Source of the DNA: Woeseia sp.
GTDB taxonomy: Bacteria > Pseudomonadota > Gammaproteobacteria > Steroidobacterales > Woeseiaceae
Reading direction: 5' to 3'
Assembly: GCA_021773015.1 (NCBI GenBank)
Contig: JAJFKW010000004.1
Coordinates: 62,001-126,000, forward strand
Length of the DNA: 64,000 nucleotides
Part shown: positions 9,774 to 18,977 of the stretch, in pieces
How the letters are laid out: every line of letters begins with the position of its first letter
Position numbering within the stretch: the stretch's first letter is position 1
Program-made: the position numbers and the translations under genes
The notes under the pieces: generated by a model
Seen by the model: the letters and a program-made list of their open reading frames with translations, nothing else
What the model was told of the DNA's origin: nothing
Database searches by the model: none

Positions 9774-11087
9774 TTAGCGCGACGATGGGAAATTGGCTTC
9801 CAGGCCCTGCCAGCAATCCCGATAATCTTTCTGCAACGAGTCAGATTGCATCGCAAATAATGTTGGCTCGATCGTCTGCCGCGACTCGAACATAAACGCC
9901 ATCGTATCGGCCAACTTTTGTGGTTTTAGATCAACGGACGATGCATTATTAAATGCATCGCTATCTGGGCCGTGAGGAGACATGCAGTTGTGCAGACTTG
10001 AGCCACCAGGCACAAAACCACCGCCCGTCTTGGCATCATAGTCACCGTAGATCAGGCCCATGTATTCTGACATGACATTTCTGTGATACCAGGGCGGCCG
10101 AAACGTTTCTTCCATGACCAACCAGCGCGGCGGGAATATAACGAAATCCAAATTGGCAACGCCGGCGGTATCGGATGGGGAAGTCAGCACGGTAAATATG
10201 CTGGGATCCGGATGGTCGTAGCTAATTGAGCCAATCGTGTTGAACAGCCGTAGGTCATACTTGTACGGTGCCAGGTTGCCGTGCCACGCCACGACATCCA
10301 ACGGAGAATAGCGTTGACTACTGGCGAATAAGTTGCCTGAAAACTTGCACAATAATTCACACACTGCCTCATCGGTGTCGTAGGCAGCCGTTGGATACAA
10401 GAAATCGCGGGAATTGGCCAAACCGTCGCTACCAATCGGTCCTCTTTCTGGTAGCTGAAGAATTTTGCCGTAGTTTTCGCAGACATAGCCGCGAGCCTCC
10501 TGAGCGCTCAATACAACGCGAAATTTCACGCCACGCGGAACAACCGCGATCTCGCCTGGCGTAACTTCCAATACGCCGAATTCCGTGTGAAGAACGATGC
10601 CGCCAAGTTCCGGTACCAACAGCATTTCGCCGTCCGCATCATAAAAATAGCGACGCTGCATGGATGTATTTGCACGGTATATATGAATAGCAATACCACA
10701 ATGCGCTCTGGCATCGCCGTTACTTGCTACTGTCGCTAGCCCATCAACAAAGTCAGTCTCTGACGAGGGCATCAAGAATGGATCCCAGCGCAATTGATCG
10801 GGCGTCGGTGGTAATTCTAACACCGGCGCGGTTCTGATTAGGCCACGGTCTATCTGATGATATTCTCCGTGGACCACCGACGGGCGAATTCGATACAGCC
10901 AACTTCGAAAATTTTGTGCGCGCGGCGCAGTGAACGCCGTCGCGCTGAACTTTTCTGCATATAGACCGTGCGCGACAACCTGCGGCGAATTGCGGCCGAC
11001 CGGCAGAGAACCTTCTACCGCTTCGGTGGAAAATTCATTGCCAAAACCTGACAGGTAAGACACGGACTGTGGATTCTGACTCGTCAT
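9774..11087 (-). CDS. hmgA: Homogentisate 1,2-dioxygenase
   Basis: Fe(II) enzyme that opens the ring of homogentisate to maleylacetoacetate in tyrosine and phenylalanine breakdown. The 437-residue protein matches the family over its whole length. It starts with the typical [13 protein letters not shown] segment, and the iron ligands are visible: H335 (YHRN), E341 (SEYMG) and H372 (SPHGPD), nearly the same numbers as in the human enzyme. It follows the fumarylacetoacetase gene by 12 bases on the same strand, so two steps of the pathway are co-transcribed. The maleylacetoacetate isomerase and 4-hydroxyphenylpyruvate dioxygenase genes are not in this window. Confidence 0.97.
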   Translation of the reverse strand: MTSQNPQSVSYLSGFGNEFSTEAVEGSLPVGRNSPQVVAHGLYAEKFSATAFTAPRAQNFRSWLYRIRPSVVHGEYHQIDRGLIRTAPVLELPPTPDQLRWDPFLMPSSETDFVDGLATVASNGDARAHCGIAIHIYRANTSMQRRYFYDADGEMLLVPELGGIVLHTEFGVLEVTPGEIAVVPRGVKFRVVLSAQEARGYVCENYGKILQLPERGPIGSDGLANSRDFLYPTAAYDTDEAVCELLCKFSGNLFASSQRYSPLDVVAWHGNLAPYKYDLRLFNTIGSISYDHPDPSIFTVLTSPSDTAGVANLDFVIFPPRWLVMEETFRPPWYHRNVMSEYMGLIYGDYDAKTGGGFVPGGSSLHNCMSPHGPDSDAFNNASSVDLKPQKLADTMAFMFESRQTIEPTLFAMQSDSLQKDYRDCWQGLEANFPSSR

Positions 11088-11099
11088 CGTCGCAATACA

Positions 11100-12083
11100 C
11101 TATTTGCTCGGCAGCACTTTTTGATCAATCGCACCGAAGATGCTGATACCGTTGTCATCGAACATTTCAACGCGTACTTGGTCACCATATTTCATGAATG
11201 ATGTCTTCGGCGATCCATGCTCTATGGTCTCGAGCATGCGAATCTCGGCAAGACAACTGGAGCCCTTCGAACGATCGTAATTTGACACTGTACCGGAACC
11301 GACGATAGTGCCCGCGCCAAGCCGACGCGACTTGCACACGTGTTCGATTAATTGGTGAAAGTTAAATGTCATATCGACATCACAATCTGGCGCACCAATT
11401 AACTTGTCATTCAAATGCGTGTGCAGCGGCAATTTAAAAACACCGTTTGCATAATTGTCGCCCAACTCATCGGGCGTCACGGCAACAGCAGAAAATGCAG
11501 TCGACGGCTTCCCTTGATAAAAGCCAAAGCCCTTCGCCAACTCGCCCGGAATCAAGTTTCTCAGCGAAACGTCATTAACAATCATCAGCAAGCGAATGTA
11601 CTTGCCGGCAGTGTCCGCCGTCGTGCCCATTGGTACGTCATCGGTGATGACAGCGGTTTCAGATTCCATATCGATACCAAACTCTTCGCTTGGCACCAAG
11701 ATATCGTCGTTAGGCCCGAGAAAATCGTCAGAACCGCCCTGGTACACCAAAGGGTCATGCCAGAAGCTTTCGGGCATCTCAGCGCCGCGCGCCTTACGAA
11801 CGAGTTCAACATGATTTACGTACGCACTGCCATCCACCCAGTGATACGCACGCGGCAATGGAGACGCACAATCAGCAATATTGAAAGCGAATTCACCGTC
11901 CACCGCCCCTTGCTCCAAAGCGCGGGCTACTACCTCAAGCTGCGGGTTAATTGTCGCCCAATCATCCAGCGCAGCCTGCATCGTCGCCGCAATCTGCTCC
12001 ACAACGACCGCTCTGGTCAGATCACGACTAACGACCAGCAACGTTCCGTCGCGCCCCCCACGCTTGAGACTTGCCAACTTCAC
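11100..12083 (-). CDS. Fumarylacetoacetase (FAA hydrolase family)
   Basis: Hydrolyses fumarylacetoacetate to fumarate and acetoacetate, the last step of tyrosine breakdown; the hmgA neighbour supports this substrate within a family that also acts on other beta-diketo acids. The protein has 327 residues with the bacterial-type N-terminus (MKLASLKRGGRDG), and acidic metal ligands in PSEEFGIDMESE and NDVSLRN; GSGTVSN is the conserved C-terminal segment. I chose the GTG at 12083, which has AAGGA eight bases upstream; the TTG one codon earlier is possible. It is the first gene of the pair. Confidence 0.93.
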   Translation of the reverse strand: MKLASLKRGGRDGTLLVVSRDLTRAVVVEQIAATMQAALDDWATINPQLEVVARALEQGAVDGEFAFNIADCASPLPRAYHWVDGSAYVNHVELVRKARGAEMPESFWHDPLVYQGGSDDFLGPNDDILVPSEEFGIDMESETAVITDDVPMGTTADTAGKYIRLLMIVNDVSLRNLIPGELAKGFGFYQGKPSTAFSAVAVTPDELGDNYANGVFKLPLHTHLNDKLIGAPDCDVDMTFNFHQLIEHVCKSRRLGAGTIVGSGTVSNYDRSKGSSCLAEIRMLETIEHGSPKTSFMKYGDQVRVEMFDDNGISIFGAIDQKVLPSK

Positions 12084-12222
12084 CAATGCATTCCTTATCG
12101 TAAATAGTTGATATAGCTAAATTTTTTTAGTTTCGTTTGAAACCTTTGGCATTTTAGCATAACAATTGTGATTGTCTAGCCCGACCGGGTCGCAATACTG
12201 GAATTGCTATTGCAATACCGCG

Positions 12223-12255
12223 AAAAAAAACCACGTCGAAATAGTACCGGCGCGG
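12223..12255 (-). terminator. Factor-independent terminator after the TonB/ExbBD/TPR operon
   Basis: On the minus strand a hairpin with arms CCGCGCCG and CGACGTGG (one G-T wobble, one mismatch, nine-base loop) is followed directly by eight T. It lies about 30 bases beyond the stop of the AgmX/PglI-type gene, closing the operon that begins near 21454. Confidence 0.7.
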
Positions 12256-12282
12256 CTTTGATTTTACAGCGATTGTTGGCTT

Positions 12283-13233
12283 TTAGGCTGGGAAAAAATC
12301 GATCGGCTTGGTTGTGGTGATGGCTTCAACATCTTTTGCCTGGAACTTGAACAATCGGACACGTTGCACCAACTTACGCTCAAGCTCGGCGTCGCCAAGT
12401 TCGCTAGACACCACCTCACAAAAGGTTACCAGTCCGTTTGGTGCGATGGTCAACCGCAGCACCAATTTTCCTTCCAGCGACGGATCCATCCGCAACGCAC
12501 GATTGTAGAGCGCGAAAATCGCACCTTTGTTCTTGTCGAATACCAGTTCGATTTCCTCACGGCTACGGGAAGCCTTACCACTGCTTCCAGTGCGACGCGC
12601 GCCTCCTGCGGATTCTCCAATACCTTTGACAGGACTAGATACAGTGGTCGTCGAACGGGCAACTAGGCCGCTGCCGCCGGTATTGCGGCTCATGTCGGCC
12701 GTATTGATACCACCACTCGCAGTGCCTACTTTGGAGGTAATCATCGAGCGTTCATTGCGAGCCGCTTCGCCAACGGATGTCGTCAGCTCACGATTGTCTG
12801 CAATTTGCTCTACCAGGTCATTGTCCCGCAGATCTGTCAGATCATCGAATGGTAGCAATGCGGCCCGCGCTTGTTCCCGCGCAATTTGTTCAAGATCCGG
12901 CTCAGGCTCGGGCTCAGGAATCGGTTCTGGTTCTGGTTCCGGCTCATTCTCAACCACCTTCTCGGGTTCCGGATCGTCCAAAGCTTCCGGCTCGGGCTCT
13001 GGTTCCGGTGGAGGTGGTGGCGGTGGCTTTTGCTCAAGTAACAGCTTCGCTATGCGCGGCGGAATCTCTTCGATCTCATTGGGGTCGACTTCAGGCACAG
13101 GAATAAATGGCCAAACAACACTCAGTACGAAGAACACCCCGAAAATCTGCGCCAGCAGGCGGCGAAATGCTCGCTCTTGCCCAGAAGAAGTACTCCAAGG
13201 CAGGGTGTATTCTCTATAAAAGGGAATATCCAA
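12283..13233 (-). CDS. TonB-like energy transducer with AgmX/PglI C-terminal domain
   Basis: Probable periplasm-spanning transducer. Cytoplasmic N-terminus (1-27), one membrane helix (about 28-46), a Pro/Glu-rich rod (70-112, EP repeats after seven Pro), a low-complexity Ser/Gly/Thr linker (about 150-225) and a C-terminal AgmX/PglI-type domain (about 226-316) with YNRAL, LRLTIAPNG and a final IDFFP. AgmX/PglI domains occur in the Myxococcus gliding proteins GltG and GltJ and are related in plan to TonB. It is the last gene of an operon with one ExbB/TolQ and two ExbD/TolR genes, which would supply the energising complex. The TPR partners in the operon suggest an envelope-spanning machine rather than nutrient uptake, since no TonB-dependent receptor is nearby. 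Confidence 0.85.
   Translation of the reverse strand: MDIPFYREYTLPWSTSSGQERAFRRLLAQIFGVFFVLSVVWPFIPVPEVDPNEIEEIPPRIAKLLLEQKPPPPPPPEPEPEPEALDDPEPEKVVENEPEPEPEPIPEPEPEPDLEQIAREQARAALLPFDDLTDLRDNDLVEQIADNRELTTSVGEAARNERSMITSKVGTASGGINTADMSRNTGGSGLVARSTTTVSSPVKGIGESAGGARRTGSSGKASRSREEIELVFDKNKGAIFALYNRALRMDPSLEGKLVLRLTIAPNGLVTFCEVVSSELGDAELERKLVQRVRLFKFQAKDVEAITTTKPIDFFPA
12898..13026 (-). repeat. Pro/Glu coding repeat in the TonB-like protein
   Basis: Codons for residues 70-112 form a degenerate hexanucleotide tract encoding Pro runs and Glu-Pro dipeptides. Such EP rods are expected to be stiff and extended and to bridge the periplasm, as in TonB. Confidence 0.8.
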
Positions 13234-13284
13234 TCCGTTACTCCTAACCTGAATTCCTATTCATTGCACTTACCATGGTTTCGC

Positions 13285-13815
13285 TTACCGAGTCGCCGCA
13301 GATATCTGATCGATGTTGTCAGAACTTTTCTGCAAAACTGCCAAAGATATTCGCCCATAATCGGACTGCGTGCAGGTAGCCATCACCTTTTTCAGCAGGC
13401 GGTACGGAATATCCTTATCGCCCATGATAGTAACTTCTCGACCGGCGATATCGTCTTGCGCTTCTTTGCGCAGCACGCGATCATTTTGTGACAACAACGC
13501 CTGACGCAATTCAGGGATGTCGTTACCCTTGCGGCGCATGACGTCCTCGACGCGTGCAACCGGCGTACCTTGCACGATGATGTCCTCATCACCGATCAGA
13601 ATCACAACCGTTTCCTTTGCCTTCTCTTCAGCGATGGACTCCGGTAATTGAATATCCTTGGCGTTCGGCAGCACCTCCACGTCAGATGAATTCACTAACA
13701 GGAAAAACACTAATATCGTAAATATATCCATCAGTGAAACCAGGTTTAGCGCCGCACCACGTTTTCCACGCTCGTGACGCTTTTCCATGCGAGTTGCTCG
13801 TTGCGACTTACGCAT
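13285..13815 (-). CDS. ExbD/TolR family protein (Asp-containing subunit)
   Basis: Small single-span subunit of a proton-driven ExbB/ExbD-type motor. The 176-residue protein has a very basic cytoplasmic N-terminus (1-20), one membrane helix (about 22-43) and a periplasmic ExbD/TolR domain. The helix begins LNLVSLMDIF, so the Asp that carries protons in ExbD (D25) and TolR (D23) is present. It is separated by three bases from a second ExbD gene that has Asn at this place. The C-terminal 25 residues go beyond the usual domain. Co-encoded with the TolQ-like channel and the TonB-like transducer. Confidence 0.88.
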   Translation of the reverse strand: MRKSQRATRMEKRHERGKRGAALNLVSLMDIFTILVFFLLVNSSDVEVLPNAKDIQLPESIAEEKAKETVVILIGDEDIIVQGTPVARVEDVMRRKGNDIPELRQALLSQNDRVLRKEAQDDIAGREVTIMGDKDIPYRLLKKVMATCTQSDYGRISLAVLQKSSDNIDQISAATR

Positions 13816-13818
13816 TAC

Positions 13819-14331
13819 CTAGGCACCTCCTGTAGTAACAGGTGCATCACCTATCGAGATATCCGGAAACAAGTCCGTACGTATGATGCTTTCCTCTTCC
13901 ACGGATTCCGCGACACGGACTCTGTCCATCACTTGGACCAACGTATCGTAAGGAATGTCTGATTCGAGCAAAATTGATGCATCGGTTTTCTCAGGGTAAT
14001 TTTTTTTCAGTTCCGTTAGCTTTTCGCTCAAAGCATCGAAGTCGTAGCCATCGCCATCGGTATTCGGGTATACCCCAAGTAGGCCGACGGTTCGATCACC
14101 GACTTCGATTTGTGCCTCTCTTACGATGACTTCCAGTTGAAAAGTCAGTTCCTGCGGGTCCGCGGGCTCGTTTGAGGAGCCTGGCAGATTCAATTCCAGA
14201 ATCGCCAGTCGCGAGAACACGGCTGTAATAAGCAGGAACGGAACCAGAATGACCATCAGGTTCATAAATGCCGTAATGTTGAGTTCAGCCGTCTCTGCGT
14301 TGTGACGGCCGCCTCTGCGGCTACGAATCAT
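13819..14331 (-). CDS. ExbD/TolR family protein with Asn in place of the membrane Asp
   Basis: Second ExbD/TolR paralogue of the operon, 170 residues: basic N-terminus, one membrane helix (about 17-41) and a periplasmic domain that ends with PYDTLVQVMDRVR, the typical TolR-like last strand and helix. The helix reads LNITAFMNLMV. Aligned on ExbD (PFIDVM), the proton-carrying Asp is replaced by Asn. This makes it unlikely to carry protons itself; it may pair with the Asp-bearing subunit encoded next. It starts one base after the TolQ-like gene ends, consistent with coupled translation. Confidence 0.85.
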   Translation of the reverse strand: MIRSRRGGRHNAETAELNITAFMNLMVILVPFLLITAVFSRLAILELNLPGSSNEPADPQELTFQLEVIVREAQIEVGDRTVGLLGVYPNTDGDGYDFDALSEKLTELKKNYPEKTDASILLESDIPYDTLVQVMDRVRVAESVEEESIIRTDLFPDISIGDAPVTTGGA

Positions 14332-14332
14332 C

Positions 14333-14977
14333 TTAGGCTCCAGCTGGCTTTAGTTGGCGTTCAGTGATCGCATTCAGGAACTTGACGCTTGCCATTTCCA
14401 AACTGTCAACGATCTGATTCGTTTTTGTCTGCAATAGCGCATGAATAAGCAACAATGGAATAGCGACCATCAGTCCGAATGCGGTCGTGTTCATCGCCAC
14501 TGAAATACTAGCGGACAACAAATCGGCTTTGTCGGCTGGATTGGCGTTCGATACAGCCGTAAATGCCCGAATCAAGCCGATAATTGTTCCCAGCAAACCC
14601 ATCAACGTTGCAATGTTGGCCAAAGTCGCCAGGTAATGCGTTCGCTTTTCCAATCGTGGCAATACTTCCATCAAGCTTTCTTCCATTGCCTTTTCGACAT
14701 CGTCCCGTCGACGAGCAGATTTCACCCGATACAGGCCGTAGGTAAGAATTGAACCAATGGCCGCTTTGGATTTGCTGGTGACAGCCGCCGCTTCCTGAAA
14801 ATTACCGGCCTTCAGGAATGGCACGATCTTTTTCCACAACGCACGATTACTCGCACCGGACATGGTTAGATACATCCAACGCTCAACCGCTATTGCGAGG
14901 CCGAGGCAGAATACGATCAGGATCGGATACATAAACATACCGCCCTGTTGAAAAAAACTTACGATGGCGCCAAACAT
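14333..14977 (-). CDS. MotA/TolQ/ExbB family proton channel
   Basis: Membrane channel subunit that with ExbD/TolR partners converts the proton gradient to motion or force. From the ATG at 14977 (GAGGAG seven bases upstream) it has 214 residues with three membrane helices (about 10-32, 120-145 and 160-185). The conserved TLMGLLGTIIGLIRAF and MNTTAFGLMVAIP segments are family signatures. An upstream in-frame codon at 15001 is possible but lacks the ribosome-binding site. It precedes the two ExbD genes, the order also seen for aglR-aglQ-aglS in Myxococcus. Confidence 0.92.
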   Translation of the reverse strand: MFGAIVSFFQQGGMFMYPILIVFCLGLAIAVERWMYLTMSGASNRALWKKIVPFLKAGNFQEAAAVTSKSKAAIGSILTYGLYRVKSARRRDDVEKAMEESLMEVLPRLEKRTHYLATLANIATLMGLLGTIIGLIRAFTAVSNANPADKADLLSASISVAMNTTAFGLMVAIPLLLIHALLQTKTNQIVDSLEMASVKFLNAITERQLKPAGA

Positions 14978-15020
14978 TTGATTACTCCTCTTTTGAATCA
15001 AACAGTTTTGTTATCTCTCG

Positions 15021-15494
15021 TCACTCTTCGTCTTTTTCGTGCAAGTCGCCGTAGTAATCGACCTGCCGAATAAATTCTGATCTATCAATCGGTGTTAAAA
15101 TTTCATCAAGCAACGTATTGACAGGCCTACCCATCAAATCGCCGGGGTCCGATTTCTGCCAAGGTACGATATACAGTACTTTTGGTAGCTCTTGGTTTCC
15201 TGTAATTTCCGTTCGGCCCAAATCTAACTCGTCCATCACGCCATTTCTGGCTGAGGTCCGTCGCACATCCGCTGCCAGCACTTGGCTCGCCGGCGCCGGT
15301 TCGACTTCAATTCCAGCAGCGGCTAAATCCCCAGAAGAAACAGCGGGCTCGACTTCGTCTCGCTCCTCAATTACCTCCGACGTATTGACTGCTGGCTCCT
15401 CATCCGGAACGACCTCGTCAATCGGGTCCTGTGCCAACGAGGCGGCGCTGCCAAGCACGAGCAGCCAACATAATCTCGATAAATGCAAGTTCAT
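15021..15494 (-). CDS. Secreted acidic protein of unknown function in the ExbBD/TPR operon
   Basis: A 157-residue protein with a signal peptide (about 1-21, ending SLA), an acidic low-complexity region (about 22-75) and a compact C-terminal part (about 90-157) containing PKVLYIVPWQKSDPGDLMG and a final charged tail. I cannot name a family. GGAG eight bases before the ATG supports the start. Its position between the TPR lipoprotein and the TolQ gene suggests a periplasmic part of the same machine. The C-terminal part looks folded and is the best target for homology search. Confidence 0.7.
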   Translation of the reverse strand: MNLHLSRLCWLLVLGSAASLAQDPIDEVVPDEEPAVNTSEVIEERDEVEPAVSSGDLAAAGIEVEPAPASQVLAADVRRTSARNGVMDELDLGRTEITGNQELPKVLYIVPWQKSDPGDLMGRPVNTLLDEILTPIDRSEFIRQVDYYGDLHEKDEE

Positions 15495-15499
15495 GCACG

Positions 15500-16147
15500 T
15501 TACTCCGTCACATTTGCGGTTCTTTGATTAGCGCCGATGCGCCGTTTGAGATCTGCAATCCACTTTTCGACCTGTTTGTCGCTGCTATTGAGGGCCTGGT
15601 ATCGTTCAAAGTGCTGCAGCGCAATATCTAAGCGCTGAAAATATAGCTCATTCAGTACGCCCAAATTGTAATGTGCCAAAGCGTAGTCAGGATGTGCAGC
15701 GACGGCCCTCAAGTAAGCAGCTTCTGCCTCAGTGAACTTTCCCTGACGTCGCAGCAATATGCCCAATTGATTGAGCGCTGGAGCATGTTCTGGATCGATA
15801 ATCAGCGCATCGGTAATACTATTTTCTGCGCCGAGAAGATCACCGTTATTCGCGAAGATTATTGCCAGATTGACGTAGGCACCCGGGTAGTCCGGATGTT
15901 TGAGGATAAATTCCTGTAACTGAATTTGAGCATCTAAAAAATCGCCGGATGCCATTGCCGCGACGGCTTGTTCGTACATTGTTAACGCTTCCGGCGGCAC
16001 CTCGCGCAGCTCGATAGGCTGCCCGTCAGGGCTTACAGCGGCATTGTCGTTTGCAGAAGACAATTGTTTTGGCGACGCTGATCCGCACGCGCCCAATGAC
16101 ACCAGCACGCATAGCAACGCCGCGAACCGCGCAGGTAGACGTAACAT
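15500..16147 (-). CDS. TPR-repeat lipoprotein
   Basis: Periplasmic lipoprotein of 215 residues. The N-terminus has a clear lipobox (LGAC) at about residue 20, followed by a Ser/Asn-rich linker and about four tetratricopeptide repeats (about 60-185) with motifs such as HPDYPGAYVNLAIIFANNGD. I chose the ATG at 16147, which places the lipobox correctly and leaves an 11-base gap after the previous gene; a frame extension to 16186 would overlap that gene. TPR lipoproteins act as protein docking scaffolds; GltE of Myxococcus gliding is a comparable part. Confidence 0.85.
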   Translation of the reverse strand: MLRLPARFAALLCVLVSLGACGSASPKQLSSANDNAAVSPDGQPIELREVPPEALTMYEQAVAAMASGDFLDAQIQLQEFILKHPDYPGAYVNLAIIFANNGDLLGAENSITDALIIDPEHAPALNQLGILLRRQGKFTEAEAAYLRAVAAHPDYALAHYNLGVLNELYFQRLDIALQHFERYQALNSSDKQVEKWIADLKRRIGANQRTANVTE

Positions 16148-16157
16148 TGTCCGTGCT

Positions 16158-18977
16158 TCAATAAAGTGCTGTGACCACATCTTCACTACGCTCCAATTTC
16201 GCGTATCTTGCCGGCATCAAACTGGCCAACGCTGCAAAACTTTTTATTACCCACTCGTCGTATATACCGTCCGCCGCTCGTGCCGCGTTCGCCTCGTATA
16301 ACTCGATCGCTTTTTCTTCGAATGGGAATACTTGCTCCTCAAGCAGCAAGTCGTATTGTTCGAGTGCGAGCTCGTCTAGATTCGGCGGACGTTCCGAGCC
16401 CATAAGGTCAGTGCCAAATTGTTGATAAGCCTCGCCAAGTCTAAATGTCGCTGCGGTAGTGACTTCCGCCACTCCATATGCAGCAGCTTTGCCGTAGGCA
16501 TCCAAAACATCTTCCATCAACGACTTTTTGAGCTTCATGCTGTCTGCCAACGGCTGCTTGACCTTCATCACCATAAAGGTCTTGCGCGTCGGTTCGGCCA
16601 ACTCAAGGGATGCCATGGCTGCCAAGTAACGAGTACGATCACTGCGTTGCGCGCCTGCCGTTGCGTCGACTCGAATCAATTCATTCAATCGACTTGTGCG
16701 CAGCGCCGAATCACCGCGTTCCTCTGCAATTTCGAGCAGCCTGAACCTGGCCTCGATCGACTCTGCCAGCGGATCCGAATATTGTTCTATTATCGTGCCG
16801 AGAACGCGCTCCTCCGAACTAATAACCGCGCTATCCTTATATAATCCTGCAGCTTTCCACAACGCTTCTCGGCGAATCTCGTCGCTGCTGGACGGTGTGG
16901 CCGCGATTTTCTCAAATTCGGCAGCTGCATCGGCACCGCGGCCGGTCTCCTGGTAGGAAACCGCTAGTTTTTGCGTAATGTCGTCAGAAAACTCGCTGTC
17001 TGGGTAGTCATTCCGAAATGTTTCCAGCACGCTGGTCGCGCGACCCCATTCGGACATCGTAATTAGCACCGCTGCAGCATCGTATTCGGCCGTTGCTCGA
17101 ATATCCGAATCTGGAACTGCATCGCCCAGCCTGCTGAAGTGGTTGACCGCCGCCTCTAAATCACCACTCTCCCTAGCCAATTCACCTTGTTTGTAAATTG
17201 ATGAGGCAATTCGGTCTTTGATTTCCTGTTCTGCTGTGTCGTCATCAGCGGGCGTGAACGGCCGCAATTGGTAGTACGCACGTTCGGCTTCGGCGAATTT
17301 CTCGGTATCAAATTGAGAGTGTGCGATAACTGTCCACGCAGTTCGCGCTAATGAACTTTCCACAGCCGGTTCCTTTCCTACAACCATCTGCGCTACTGCG
17401 ATCGCCAAGTCGAATTGATTTTGTGAGAACAAATCCTCCGCGACAGTGGTCATCACCGCGCCCGACTCGGGGTGTTCTGGATGTGCGTCGGCAAATCGCA
17501 GGCCGCTATCGAGATATGCCTGGTGCCAACGGTCCCGGTCAGCGCCTCGCAGGTCCGTCTCGTGCTCGCGATACGAAAGAATCGCGGCGTAGCCTGCCTC
17601 TGCCGACTTTTCGTGCGCCGCGTACTCATAGGCTGTACGTTCGTATTCCGCCGTTGCCTGTGCGAAATCCTCGCTCTCAAACAATATTTCCGCCAACAAG
17701 AAGTTTGTATTTGCGCTATCGGCTTCGCCAGGGAAATAATTTAGGTATTTCCTGTACCACGTTGCGGCCTCTTGGTAGTCGCTCTTCTTGCCGCCCGATT
17801 GAGCTTCCGCGTGATAGTACTGAGCTAGATCAGTGAGATTATCCTTCAGATGAGATGCGACCGCGGCGTTAGACTCGCGAGGATTACGTACCCAAAATGG
17901 CGTGTCCATGCCATAGCGTTGCACAAAGGACTTCTTACCATCGAGAACCAAAGATGGAAAACCACCTTGCTTGTAGGCCTCAATGACCTCAACTTGCAGT
18001 AAAGGTGATTTCGGGTGATACGGATCCTGCTCGACAAACGCCTCATATGCTTCGGCGGCGTCTACGAATCGTTCTTTCTCAAGATACAAGTCACCGAGGT
18101 TCATATAAATGACATAGTCGTAGTCGGCGCCTTCACGACTGCTCAGAAAGCTTGTGATGCTCTCCGCGCCTTCCATGTAAGAGAAACTCAGGCTCAAAAC
18201 TCGAAATGTATCTTCCACGAGCTCACGCTCGGCGCGACTCAGGTCTTCCAAACGGTTTTCGCCATCGCGAATTTCAACATCGCGAACTTTGCGGTCCAAT
18301 AAGCCAAAAAATGGCACAAGGCTTTCTTCGTGCATTGCCAACTTGAATTGTGACCAGCCCAGCTTATACAGCGATTGCTCATAAAATCGCGAGCTGTCGC
18401 CGTAGTTGACCACAGATTGATATGCCGATTCGGCGTCGAAATAATTCTTGCGTAAAAACAGCATTTCGCCGCGGCGAAACTCAATTTCATCAATGAGCAC
18501 TGTATCTGGATAGCGTCCAACGAGTTCATCAAGTGTACGTAGCGCGTCTTCGCCTTCGCCGGCAGTCTCATAGGCTCTTGCCAACTGATAAAGGACCGTG
18601 TCGTTGCGACGATAATCCGGGTATGCCTCAAGTAATTGATGAAATAGGGAAACCGCATTGTCGTAGCCCGCATGGTTCAACGAATCAACGTTTTCAACCA
18701 GCTGCTGCGCTTCGGTAGCCTCGAGTTCCAGATCACCAAGGCGTCGCATTGCCTCTGCACGCAACAAAGGATCATCCGACACTAAATCCAAAAACGCTCG
18801 GTAATTGTCACGTGCCTTGTTGTTGCTGCTGGCAATGACTTTACCTGGACGTACCTTGTAGGTCTTTTTCTCTAAGCTCTTAATCGTGTCTTTTTTCTTG
18901 ACGTCTGCAGACACAGGAGATACCGCGAACAACGTCGCAGTACAGGCCGCAATCACGATAAGAGCTTTGCCGATCAT
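16158..18977 (-). CDS. Large periplasmic TPR protein
   Basis: A 939-residue protein with an N-terminal signal peptide (about 1-24, VSADV) and many TPR or TPR-like helical repeats along the whole length, e.g. near residues 145-180, 270-330, 380-440 and 590-680. It has no recognisable enzymatic motif. The ATG overlaps the stop of the preceding TPR gene by four bases (ATGA), so the two are translationally coupled. It probably forms a large scaffold in the periplasm. Multiple TPR proteins next to ExbBD and an AgmX/PglI protein recall GltD/AgmU, but identity with a given Glt protein cannot be shown by eye. Confidence 0.85.
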   Translation of the reverse strand: MIGKALIVIAACTATLFAVSPVSADVKKKDTIKSLEKKTYKVRPGKVIASSNNKARDNYRAFLDLVSDDPLLRAEAMRRLGDLELEATEAQQLVENVDSLNHAGYDNAVSLFHQLLEAYPDYRRNDTVLYQLARAYETAGEGEDALRTLDELVGRYPDTVLIDEIEFRRGEMLFLRKNYFDAESAYQSVVNYGDSSRFYEQSLYKLGWSQFKLAMHEESLVPFFGLLDRKVRDVEIRDGENRLEDLSRAERELVEDTFRVLSLSFSYMEGAESITSFLSSREGADYDYVIYMNLGDLYLEKERFVDAAEAYEAFVEQDPYHPKSPLLQVEVIEAYKQGGFPSLVLDGKKSFVQRYGMDTPFWVRNPRESNAAVASHLKDNLTDLAQYYHAEAQSGGKKSDYQEAATWYRKYLNYFPGEADSANTNFLLAEILFESEDFAQATAEYERTAYEYAAHEKSAEAGYAAILSYREHETDLRGADRDRWHQAYLDSGLRFADAHPEHPESGAVMTTVAEDLFSQNQFDLAIAVAQMVVGKEPAVESSLARTAWTVIAHSQFDTEKFAEAERAYYQLRPFTPADDDTAEQEIKDRIASSIYKQGELARESGDLEAAVNHFSRLGDAVPDSDIRATAEYDAAAVLITMSEWGRATSVLETFRNDYPDSEFSDDITQKLAVSYQETGRGADAAAEFEKIAATPSSSDEIRREALWKAAGLYKDSAVISSEERVLGTIIEQYSDPLAESIEARFRLLEIAEERGDSALRTSRLNELIRVDATAGAQRSDRTRYLAAMASLELAEPTRKTFMVMKVKQPLADSMKLKKSLMEDVLDAYGKAAAYGVAEVTTAATFRLGEAYQQFGTDLMGSERPPNLDELALEQYDLLLEEQVFPFEEKAIELYEANAARAADGIYDEWVIKSFAALASLMPARYAKLERSEDVVTALY

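Noticed and set aside
11415-12107. 230-codon plus-strand frame
   Set aside because: Antisense to the fumarylacetoacetase gene, rich in Arg/His/Asn, no recognisable domain.
12527-13219. Ser/Gly-rich plus-strand frame of 230 codons
   Set aside because: Antisense of the TonB-like gene; its Ser-Gly repeats are the complement of the Glu-Pro tract.
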